From: Burkholderiales bacterium
GTDB lineage: Bacteria; Pseudomonadota; Gammaproteobacteria; Burkholderiales; Burkholderiaceae_C
DNA length: 64,000 bases
NCBI GenBank assembly: GCA_025350505.1
Contig: JANXXS010000410.1
Location: 26,175 to 90,174, forward strand
Reading direction: 5' to 3'
Part shown: positions 43,279 to 51,196 of the stretch, in pieces
Numbering within the stretch: the first letter of the stretch is position 1
Layout: each line of letters opens with the position of its first letter
Program-made: the position numbers and the translations under genes
The notes under the pieces: generated by a model
Databases searched by the model: none
Told to the model about the DNA's origin: nothing
The model's input: only the letters and a program-made list of their open reading frames with translations

Positions 43279-44037
43279 TCAGTGCCCGAGCCGGGGGCTG
43301 AAGGTGCGCGGGAATACCGCCGGCGTGCTGCGGTCGAGGAGCCGGTAGCCCATCGCCGGCCGGTTCGAGTCGCCCTCGACCGTGCCCGCTTCGGCCAGGA
43401 ATCGCGCCGCCAGCGCGCGGGTGCGAAAGCCGCTCTTGTCGACCGGTCGGCCGAGCACGACCTCGTAGATGCGCTGCAGCTGCGGCAAGGTGAAGGGCTC
43501 GGCGAGCAGGAAGGCCGGCAACGACGTGTACTCGGCCTTGCTGCGCAGCCGCTCGACACCGGTGCGCAGGATCTCGACGTGGTCGAAGGCGAGCGCGCCC
43601 TTCTGCATCGCGTCGTCGACCGGCCGCCACGACGCTTCGGCCGCAACCGCGACCTGCTCCGGCGCCGTGCCACCGGTCGGCAGCAGGGCGAGCCAGGCAT
43701 GCGTGGCCGACCAGCCGCGCGGATCGCGGGACGCGCTGCCCCAGCTGCCGAGCTGCTCGAAGTACGGACTGACGCGCGCCGTCTTGTCGCGGAGCTTGCG
43801 CCGCGCGCAGGCCAGCAGGTCGGCGTCGCGGTCGACGTCGACGAAGCCGCCGGGCAAGGCCCAGCGACCGGGAAAGGGTTCGCCGGCGACCTTCGGACGG
43901 CGTACGAGGAGGACGCGCAGCGCCTCGTCGAACACGGCGAAAGCGACCACGTCGACGCTGCTCAGCGGCCGGACAAAGCCCAGTGCGGCGCGCGCCCCCG
44001 CGGCGGCACGGGTGACCTTTCTTGCCTTGTCGACCAT
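43279..44037 (-). CDS. nrtR: NrtR-like Nudix-domain transcriptional regulator
   Basis: A 252-aa protein with an N-terminal Nudix domain (about 25-165) and a C-terminal winged helix (about 170-240, FTLPQLQRIYEVVLGRPVDK, GFRTRALAARFL). The Nudix box begins correctly (GRWALPGGFVDVDRDADLL), but the catalytic REUxEE is ARRKLRDKT, lacking both key glutamates, so it should bind and not hydrolyse. This matches NrtR, which senses ADP-ribose-type ligands and represses NAD-metabolism genes. It diverges from an SPFH / NAD-kinase-like gene pair across a palindromic operator, its probable target. Confidence 0.85.
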   Translation of the reverse strand: MVDKARKVTRAAAGARAALGFVRPLSSVDVVAFAVFDEALRVLLVRRPKVAGEPFPGRWALPGGFVDVDRDADLLACARRKLRDKTARVSPYFEQLGSWGSASRDPRGWSATHAWLALLPTGGTAPEQVAVAAEASWRPVDDAMQKGALAFDHVEILRTGVERLRSKAEYTSLPAFLLAEPFTLPQLQRIYEVVLGRPVDKSGFRTRALAARFLAEAGTVEGDSNRPAMGYRLLDRSTPAVFPRTFSPRLGH

Positions 44038-44069
44038 CGATCGATCCTTCGCTTGACAGGCGCGATTCT

Positions 44070-44111
44070 AAGTTGTACTGTCCAACTTGTGCAAGTTGCA
44101 CAATACAACTT
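44070..44111. promoter_or_regulatory. 42-bp palindromic operator between nrtR and the SPFH gene
   Basis: The 42 bp equal their own reverse complement except at three symmetric base pairs. Half-sites are AAGTTGTA at the left edge, CAACTTG and CAAGTTG in the middle and TACAACTT at the right edge. The inner TTGTGCA-AGT-TGCACAA is a perfect inverted repeat. It lies 14 nt before the SPFH start and 33 nt before the nrtR start, so a bound regulator would block both. NrtR is the obvious candidate. Confidence 0.75.
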
Positions 44112-44124
44112 ATAGGAGCTCACC

Positions 44125-45240
44125 ATGCTCGGCATCCGGTTCATCAAATCGCAGCCGACGGTTCACCTGCTGCAGTTCCGCGGCGGCCGCGTCGTACGCG
44201 AAGGCGCAGGCCAGTCCTTCTTCTACTACGCACCGACGACGACGCTGGTCGCCGTGCCGGTCGCCAGCCAGGACCGGCCCTTCATCCTCGAGCTCGTCAC
44301 CGCCGACTTCCAGAGCGTCACGGTGCAGGGCCAGGTCACCTACCGCGTCGGCGATCCACGCCGCACCGCGGCGCTGATGGACTTCTCGCTCGGCAAGGAC
44401 GGGCACAGCTATGTTTCGGAAGACCCGCAGCGGCTCGGCGACCGGGTCGCCATGCAGGTCGAGGTGATCGTGCAGCAGGCGGTGCAGGCGCTCGACCTCA
44501 AGCAGGCGCTGCGCGCGCCGGCGCTGATCGCCCGCACGGCGCAGAAGGAGCTTGCCGCGCAGCCCGAGATCGCGGCGCTCGGCCTCGAGGTGCTGGGCGT
44601 CTCGATCATCGCCGTCAAGCCGACGCCCGACATCGCGCGCGCCCTCGAGGCCGAGTCGCGCGAATCGAACCTGAAGGCGGCCGACGACGCCGTCTATTCG
44701 CGGCGCATGTCGGCGGTGGAGAAGGAGCGCGCGATCCGCGAGAACGAGCTCGACACCGACATCGCCGTCGAGCAGAAGAAGCGCCAGATCCGCGAGACGC
44801 AGATGGAAGCGAAGGCGACCCTGATGCGCCGCGAGAACGAACTGCGCGACGAACAGATGGCGGCCGACGTCGCGCTCGAGAACCAGCGCAAGGGCTTCGT
44901 CGACGGCCAGGCCGAGAACAGCCGCACCTTGGCCGAGGCCGAGGCGCACCGCGTCGGCGCCATCATGCAGGCGCTCGAAAAGGCCGACCCGCGCGTCGTG
45001 CAGGCGCTCGCCGCGGTCGGCATGCAGCCGGGCCAGCTCATCGCCCAGGCCTTCGGCGGCATCGCCGAGCGCGCCGAGCGGATCGGCCAGCTCAACGTCT
45101 CGCCGGAGCTGCTCAACTCGCTCATGGCCGGCGCCGCTGGCGACGAGCGCACGAGGGGTACGCGTGAGCGCGCCGGGCCGCCCCAAGGGCGAACACCGGA
45201 GGGCGCAGCCCGGAGGGACTCCGATGAGCGCGGCCGCTGA
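44125..45240 (+). CDS. SPFH/band-7 domain protein
   Basis: A 371-aa protein. Residues about 10-185 form an SPFH domain (FILELVTADFQSVTVQGQVT, YRVGDPRRTAALMDFSLG, GLEVLGVSIIAVKPTPDIAR). A long charged coiled coil follows (about 186-285), then a helical end (VVQALAAVGMQPGQLIAQAF). There is no N-terminal membrane span, so any membrane attachment is peripheral or through oligomer insertion. The last about 24 residues (ERAGPPQGRTPEGAARRDSD...) are low-complexity and overlap the next gene by 17 nt. AGGAG precedes the ATG. Such proteins form membrane-associated rings; here it is paired with an NAD-kinase-like protein under a likely NrtR operator. Confidence 0.88.
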   Translation: MLGIRFIKSQPTVHLLQFRGGRVVREGAGQSFFYYAPTTTLVAVPVASQDRPFILELVTADFQSVTVQGQVTYRVGDPRRTAALMDFSLGKDGHSYVSEDPQRLGDRVAMQVEVIVQQAVQALDLKQALRAPALIARTAQKELAAQPEIAALGLEVLGVSIIAVKPTPDIARALEAESRESNLKAADDAVYSRRMSAVEKERAIRENELDTDIAVEQKKRQIRETQMEAKATLMRRENELRDEQMAADVALENQRKGFVDGQAENSRTLAEAEAHRVGAIMQALEKADPRVVQALAAVGMQPGQLIAQAFGGIAERAERIGQLNVSPELLNSLMAGAAGDERTRGTRERAGPPQGRTPEGAARRDSDERGR

Positions 45241-46159
45241 GCGCAAGGTCGTGCTGGTGACGCGGCACACCCGGCTCGACGAGTTGCTGGCGCGCCACCA
45301 CACGCTGGCCCAGGCCCGCTTCTACATCGAGCACCTGGGCGCCGACTTCTCCGACTACCTGCGCGAGAACGCCGCCTACGCCGAGAGCCTGCGCGTCGCC
45401 GTCGAAGCCCTGCAGGCTTGGGGCCGCTACCAGCTGGTCGACCGTGCCTACCTGCCGAACTTCGTCTTCGGCGCCGACGACATCGTCGTCGCGCTCGGCC
45501 AGGACGGGCTAGTCGCCAACACGATGAAGTACCTCGACGGCCAGCCGCTGGTCGGCGTCAACCCCGAGCCGAGCCGCTGGGACGGCGTGCTCCTCGCCTT
45601 CAAGCCCCCCGACCTGCGCACGCTGATCGGCGACGTCGCGCAGGACAAGCGCGCGACGAAGAGCGTGACCATGGCCGAGGCGCGCCTGTCCGACGGGCAG
45701 CTGCTGCGCGCCGTCAACGATCTGTTCATCGGCCCGCGCTCGCACACCTCGGCGCTCTACGAGATCGCGCTCGGCGACGAGCACGAATCGCAATCGTCGT
45801 CGGGGATCATCGTCTCGACCGGGCTCGGCTCGACCGCCTGGCTGAAGAGCATCGTCACCGGCTCGTGGGGCATCGCCGATGCATTGCGCGATGCCGCCCC
45901 GAAGCACGAGTACCGGCCGCAAGCCTGGGACGCGCGCCATCTGACCTTCGCGGTACGTGAGCCCTTCCCGAGCAAGGCTTCGACCACCAGCCTGGTCTAC
46001 GGCAGCGTCACCGCTCGGCAGCCGCTGCGCCTGCGCTCGCGCATGCCGGAAAGCGGCGTGATCTTTTCCGACGGCATGGAGAGCGACTACCTGCGCTTCA
46101 CCGCCGGCATGGAAGCGACGATCACGGTCGCCGAGCGGCGGGGGCGGCTCGTCGTCTGA
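45224..46159 (+). CDS. NAD kinase-like protein with variant active-site motifs
   Basis: A 311-aa protein related to NAD(+) kinases. The phosphate-loop motif is GQDG (92-95) in place of GGDG. The NE motif is ND (VNDLFIG, about 164-170). The C-terminal signature STGLGSTAWL (198-207) replaces TPTGSTAY. An extra helical N-terminal domain precedes the kinase core. Altered motifs could change substrate, for example a nucleotide derivative other than NAD. The ATG at 45224 has GGAGG at seven bases; an upstream GTG at 45164 after AGGGG would add 20 low-complexity residues and overlap the SPFH gene more. Coupled to the SPFH gene and next to an NrtR-like regulator. Confidence 0.82.
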   Translation: MSAAAERKVVLVTRHTRLDELLARHHTLAQARFYIEHLGADFSDYLRENAAYAESLRVAVEALQAWGRYQLVDRAYLPNFVFGADDIVVALGQDGLVANTMKYLDGQPLVGVNPEPSRWDGVLLAFKPPDLRTLIGDVAQDKRATKSVTMAEARLSDGQLLRAVNDLFIGPRSHTSALYEIALGDEHESQSSSGIIVSTGLGSTAWLKSIVTGSWGIADALRDAAPKHEYRPQAWDARHLTFAVREPFPSKASTTSLVYGSVTARQPLRLRSRMPESGVIFSDGMESDYLRFTAGMEATITVAERRGRLVV

Positions 46160-46177
46160 GCATCTGCGCCACCTCGG

Positions 46178-47591
46178 TCATTGTTCGGCGATCTGCAGCG
46201 CCGGCAGCGCGCCGCCGTTGTTCATCACCGGCAGCAGCACCAGCCGCCCGGCCTTGATCTGCCAGGCCACGAAGTCGCCATGCAGCGGTTGACCCGTCGA
46301 CGTGATGATGACCGCGTGCCGGCCGTTGCCGACCAGGTCGGCGGCATAGGCGCCGTCGAACGCAGCGTCGGCGCCGAGTCCGGCGGTGCTGCTGACGTCG
46401 ACCAGGCCGGTGGCGAGGCCGCTCGACAGCGTCAGGTCGAAGGCGAGCTGCGGCACGCTGCCGAGCGACAGCAAGACGGTGGCGCGCCGGCATAGCGCCC
46501 TTCGATGCCGGCGCCGAGCCCGCTCTGCGGTTCGAGAAAGCCGGCCTCGCCCGAATTGGACGAGCCGAGGGTCTGGCCCACGACGAAGCCTTCGTTGACG
46601 CCGGTCAGGAAGATCAACGCGGGGACCGTGCATCCATCCACCTGGAAGTTCAGGCGCGCCCGCCCCGCGGTGGGCCCCGACGTCGACACACCGTAGGTCC
46701 CGGCGGCGACGTTGTGGGTCGTCCAGGCGCCGTTCACGACCTGGTCGAGCCGGCCGCTGTCGATTGTCCCGGCCACGCCGCCGGAGCCTGGCGTGAAGTC
46801 GATTAGGCCGGCCGTAGGTGCGGTGGTGTAGCCGAAGACCGGCGTCGTGATCGAGGCGATGCCCGACGTGTAGAAGATCGCCGCGCCCGACAGCGCCGGC
46901 ATGCCGGGCGTGAGCTTTTGCGCACGCACCTCGCCGACCAGAAAGGCCTTGCCGATGAAGTTCGGACCGCCGCTCTGGCGTCCACTGGTCGTGATGGCGA
47001 ACGCATGGTCGACATCGACGACATAGCGATCGCCGAGAGGCCGCCCCGGCCGTCGGCACGAAAGCGGCCGACGATGCCGCCGCTCTGCACCGTGAAGCCG
47101 GACGAGAAGCCCGACTGCGACAGGTCGAAACCGAAGAACTGGAATGCGTAGTCGCCGAGCAGCGCGCCGTTGAAGTCGGCGACGACGAAGGTCGCCGTCG
47201 ACTTGGCGATGCCGGCCGCGACCTGGAGCGTGACGCTGGCGTCGGGACCCGGGGCGGTTGTCGGCGCGGTGTAGGTCACGGTCGCGCCAGCGCCGCTGCT
47301 CAGCAGACCGCAGGTGGCACCGGCGCAATTCGGGCCGCTCAAGGTCCAGGTCAGGCCGGCCATGTCGAAATTCGAGGGCGCGTTCTGAACGCTGGCGGTG
47401 AAGGTGACTTGCTCACCGGCCGTGACCGACGTGGTACCTGGTGTGATGGCAAGGGCGAGGATGCCGGGCGAGTTGACGGGCGTCGTCCCATACCGGCGCC
47501 GCTTCGGCTCGCTGAAGCGGCGGCTGAGTGGCGCAGGAGGAGGCCGGTCGCACGGCAGCGACGCGGCGTCATTCGGATGATCGAGGCCCAT
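46178..47591 (-). pseudogene. Ig-like repeat surface protein gene with two frameshifts
   Basis: Three frames must be joined to read one protein. Frame 1 (47591 to about 47028) has TTPVNSPGILALAITPGTTS, an Ig-like domain and DYAFQFFGFDLSQSGFSSGF. Near 47028 it shifts to a frame reading YVVDVDHAFAITTSGRQSGG ... GLGAGIEGRYAG. Near 46485 it shifts again to ATVLLSLGSVPQLAFDLTLS ... LPALQIAEQ and a stop. Each shift is explained by loss of one base (TCGGGCG to TCGGCG; GGCGGCGCC to GGCGCGCC). The N-terminus also lacks a signal peptide. It abuts the restriction-modification gene, so decay may follow that insertion. Sequencing indels are the alternative. Confidence 0.75.
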
Positions 47592-47614
47592 AGCTCTTAC
47601 CACAGGTAGAGTTC

Positions 47615-50600
47615 TTAAGCGCGCCAACGTCCGCCCTCGCGCCGTGCACGTCCCAGCGCTTCGAGCGTGAGCAGGATGCCGGGTAGCCGCTTCTTCCAAG
47701 CGCCTCGGCCGGTGAACGCTTCGGCCATCGCACCTTCGTCCATCGCACCAAGTGCGGCCGTCAGTACGTCGGCGACGGCTCGCACCTGCTCGGCCAAGGT
47801 GCTCGGCCAAGGTCGGCGCGGGCTCCCAACCGAACGGCCCTCTCTCAGTTTGGCTTGAGCCGCCGTGGGCAGTTCACCCAAATCGATTTCGTCTTGCGTT
47901 GGCACGCGAGCGGCGTGATGTGCAGGGTCCTGAAATTCCGGACGTAGCCAACGCACCTCGCCGCGCGCTTCTTCTGCGGCACGTTCGGCGTTCAGAGCCA
48001 CCAAGCGCACGAGCAACTCTTCTTCGGCCGCTGACTGAGCGGCTGGCTTTTCCGGCCAAGGCAAGGTAGCGCCGGGCTTGCCGACAAGCGCCGGCGCCAG
48101 GTCGGACCAACCGTAAGCTTGGAGTACCAACGTGTCGATGCGGTCATGCAGCTCGGCAAGTACGCTCACCAGACCGTCGGCGTGGGTGATCTTCTCCTTT
48201 GCAGTCAGCTCACGGCCGATACGCAAGGCGTCAAGCACGTTGTACATGTCGGTCAGAGTAAGGGTGGCATGAGAGGCTTGGCGGCTTTTGCGATGAGCGT
48301 CGAGCTCTTCTGCGGTACTTGCAACTTCCACTGCAAGTGTGGCCTGGTCTGCAAGGTTGGGAAACGGGAACGGCTCGAAGCAACGAGTCTTGTTGTATCG
48401 AATGTTTCCAGCGTAGGACCCCAGCGAGCCCCCACTGTTTGTAGCCCAGACAAAGTGCGCGCGGCTCGACAAGACGCCATGCAGCTCGGCCTTGTCGGTC
48501 GCGATTACCGTAATCATGTTGTCCGGCGCGACGGCCGAAGGAAGAAACTGAAACGTCCGGTGCTTCGGTGTTTCGACCGTTGCGATGTATCGGCGAAGTC
48601 CAAGGAGCTGCGCTCTCAACTTCGGATTCGGCTCTCCGAAGATCCACCAATTGTTTCGTCTGGACTCACGATTGTTGTTGTCTCGCTCGGGCTTGACCCG
48701 CTCGAGTACTCGCTGATAGACGGCAGGAAACTGCTTCCGCACATCGTCAACTGCAAGTCCAAAGAGATCGATCACTAGGACGCCGCGTGGACGATCATTC
48801 AAATCGCGTCCATTGAAATACAAGTGGATGTGATCGTCGAGCCCAGGCGTACTTCCCAATCCCAGGGATTCCGCTTCTTCAGGTGTGACGATGAAGCCGG
48901 CGCCGTGAAGCTTGAAGCCCGGGTTGCTCATCGCATCGTTTGCACGCAGGCCCTTCGCTGCCGCCACATTCGCTCCAACCCGAAGGTCGGCATGCACGAC
49001 ACCCCTCCGTTCCCGAAACGTCACGTCGGCACTGCCATCATCCTTCGCCGTTTCGCGGACCACATTGAGCAACTCCCCTTCGCCGGCCCCCGCCGCGCAG
49101 ACCGTCATGCTTATTCGCACGTCCGCGCCGTCGGCACTGTCGACCCACGGGTGATCGGCGACGGCATAGACCAGATGCACGGGATGCTCGCCTCCCAACG
49201 CCGCCCCGACAACGCGCCGATTGAAGGTCTGGGGGAGACTGTTGGTTGTGATCAAGCCGAAGCGCCGAGTCTCGCCGCTCGCGACCCTCTGCGCGGCGGC
49301 GTGCCACCAATGCATAACGAAGTCGGCGCTTTCCGGAACGTCTTTCCAGGTGCTACGGAGCGCATCAGCATAGCCGTCGCCCAAGGCGCGGCGCACATTG
49401 CTTGCACCGATGAACGGCGGATTGCCAACGATGAAATCGGCCTTAGGCCAAAGTGCCTTGCGCGCCTTTGTATAGCGCTCCAACGGCACTTGAAACGTCT
49501 CGTCCGGCACGTCCTCCCCCGTCACCGCATGCTTCTTGAAGTGAGCGCCATCCCAGCGAGTCACCGCCTTGCCACTGGCGTCCATCACATAGTCCACGCG
49601 GTCATAGGCCAACACAGCGTCGCGGCACTCGATGTTCCCGTAGTCGTGAATCACCGGTTCGGCCACGCTGGCATTGCCGAGAGTGCGGATATGCCACTGT
49701 AGAAAACCGATCCACAGGACAAGTTCGGCCAATGCGGCGGCGCGGGTGTTGAGCTCGATACCCAGCAGCTGCTGCAGCGTGACGGTCTCGCCGACGAAGC
49801 CCAGCTTGTCCTGCGTTTCACCGTAGGTCTGCAGCAGGTTCAACACCTCGCCTTCGAGGCGCTTGAGATGCTCGAGCGTCACGTAGAGAAAGTTTCCACT
49901 GCCGCAGGCCGGGTCGAGCACACGTGTGCTGCACAGTCGGTGGTGGAATCGCCTGATCTCGGCTCGCGCTTCGGTAAGCTTGCCTTCGCCTGCGAGCAGG
50001 AGCGCAGCGGCCTGGGCGTCCGCCCAGTCGGCACGCAATGGCTGGACGACCGTGGGAAGCACGAGGCGCTCCACGTAGGTACGAGGCGTGTAGTGCGCGC
50101 CGAGCGCGTGGCGCTCCTGCCAGCCAAGTGCACGCTCGAGCAAAGTCCCGAAGATAGCCGGTTCGACCTCGCGCCAGTCTGCCTTGGCGGCGCGAAGGAG
50201 GCCGTCGATCTGGTCCTGGCTCAACGGCAGCACATAGCCATCAGCGGCAGAGCCTTTGAACAGCTTGCCGTTGAACTTGAGCACGTCACCGGCAAGCGCA
50301 GCGCTGAAGCCGCCACGATCCATGTCGGCCCAAAGCACGCGCAGCATCTTGTGCAGCGTGGCGGGATCGTCGCGGTGGCGTTCGAGCAGTTCCTTGAAGC
50401 TGCGTTCGGGCAGCAAGGCAACGTCCTCGGCAAACATGCTGAAGAGACACCGTGTAAGGAAGGCGGCGACCGATTGCGGCGCATGGCCTGCCGCTTCGAG
50501 CGATGTGGCCAACAACGCAAGCTCTGCCGCCACCTCCCGCGTGACCTTGGCACTTGTGCGCGCCGGGTCGAGTTCAAGCGGGTTGAGCCACAGGCTGCGC

Positions 50601-51127
50601 AGGCGTGCGCGAATCGCGTCGATGTGCAAGTCGGCCAGAGAGATGCGGTGCGAACGCGGGTCAGGAAATGGCGTGTAGGTAGCGCCAGTCCGGCTGAACT
50701 CGGCATACAACTCGATGACGTGGCCGACATCGACAACCACCAGGAAGGGCGGCCGACCCTCGGTGGCCGGCAAGGCTCGGGCGTAGCTTTCAGCCTGGGC
50801 GCGGGCACGAAGCAGCGCGTCGTCGAAGACTTTGCTGCTTTGGCCAGTCGTAGCCATCGAGTTGCTGACTTTTAGCTTCTTGGACTCCCAGATGAAGGAA
50901 CCATGTCGATAGCAATCGATACGTCCGGGGCTCGTGCTGCCGTCGCCATGCCGAAAGGTTACCGGCCGCTCGAACATGTAGTCCTGCCCAGGCGTGGCAT
51001 GCGGACGGGGCACGCCGAGCAGATCGCACAACTCGATGACGAAGGTCTGCGAAATTGAGATCTCAGAAGCAGTGACGCCCTGCCAGCGATCGATGAAGGC
51101 GGAGATCTCCTCGCTTTCCGTGCTCAT
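47615..51127 (-). CDS. MmeI-like type IIL restriction-modification enzyme
   Basis: A 1170-aa single-chain enzyme expected to methylate adenine and cleave DNA at a distance. The N-terminal nuclease motif is D71-X9-E81-S-K83 (GRIDCYRHGSFIWESKK), the same spacing as D70-X9-E80-X-K82 of MmeI. A helical linker leads to the methyltransferase with motif I DPACGSGNF (405-413) and motif IV NPPFIG (569-574). A target-recognition domain (about 780-960) and a long helical C-terminus follow. It is longer than MmeI (919 aa). Coding for the recognition domain (48250-48790) is visibly AT-richer than the rest. No separate methylase or specificity gene is present, as expected for this type. Confidence 0.88.
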   Translation of the reverse strand: MSTESEEISAFIDRWQGVTASEISISQTFVIELCDLLGVPRPHATPGQDYMFERPVTFRHGDGSTSPGRIDCYRHGSFIWESKKLKVSNSMATTGQSSKVFDDALLRARAQAESYARALPATEGRPPFLVVVDVGHVIELYAEFSRTGATYTPFPDPRSHRISLADLHIDAIRARLRSLWLNPLELDPARTSAKVTREVAAELALLATSLEAAGHAPQSVAAFLTRCLFSMFAEDVALLPERSFKELLERHRDDPATLHKMLRVLWADMDRGGFSAALAGDVLKFNGKLFKGSAADGYVLPLSQDQIDGLLRAAKADWREVEPAIFGTLLERALGWQERHALGAHYTPRTYVERLVLPTVVQPLRADWADAQAAALLLAGEGKLTEARAEIRRFHHRLCSTRVLDPACGSGNFLYVTLEHLKRLEGEVLNLLQTYGETQDKLGFVGETVTLQQLLGIELNTRAAALAELVLWIGFLQWHIRTLGNASVAEPVIHDYGNIECRDAVLAYDRVDYVMDASGKAVTRWDGAHFKKHAVTGEDVPDETFQVPLERYTKARKALWPKADFIVGNPPFIGASNVRRALGDGYADALRSTWKDVPESADFVMHWWHAAAQRVASGETRRFGLITTNSLPQTFNRRVVGAALGGEHPVHLVYAVADHPWVDSADGADVRISMTVCAAGAGEGELLNVVRETAKDDGSADVTFRERRGVVHADLRVGANVAAAKGLRANDAMSNPGFKLHGAGFIVTPEEAESLGLGSTPGLDDHIHLYFNGRDLNDRPRGVLVIDLFGLAVDDVRKQFPAVYQRVLERVKPERDNNNRESRRNNWWIFGEPNPKLRAQLLGLRRYIATVETPKHRTFQFLPSAVAPDNMITVIATDKAELHGVLSSRAHFVWATNSGGSLGSYAGNIRYNKTRCFEPFPFPNLADQATLAVEVASTAEELDAHRKSRQASHATLTLTDMYNVLDALRIGRELTAKEKITHADGLVSVLAELHDRIDTLVLQAYGWSDLAPALVGKPGATLPWPEKPAAQSAAEEELLVRLVALNAERAAEEARGEVRWLRPEFQDPAHHAARVPTQDEIDLGELPTAAQAKLREGRSVGSPRRPWPSTLAEQVRAVADVLTAALGAMDEGAMAEAFTGRGAWKKRLPGILLTLEALGRARREGGRWRA
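47788..47813. repeat. 13-bp tandem duplication inside the restriction enzyme gene
   Basis: GCTCGGCCAAGGT occurs twice in direct tandem. A 13-bp gain shifts frame by +1, yet the gene stays open, implying a compensating -1 change a few codons away (see findings). Confidence 0.8.
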
Positions 51128-51196
51128 CGCCTGATGATAGGAGTGGGTGGATAGATCGCCTGGCCGCCTTCAGCTCGTGCGTGACGAAGTAGCCCT

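Noticed and set aside
47615-51127. Part of a larger defence island (BREX, DISARM or type I system)
   Set aside because: Neighbours are aroG and a surface-protein pseudogene; no other defence gene is present, and the single-chain MmeI-like architecture explains the gene.
51128-51196. Possible gene remnant (minus-strand LEGYFVTHELKAARRS) between the restriction enzyme and DAHP synthase
   Set aside because: Only about 20 residues with no recognisable family; too short to support.
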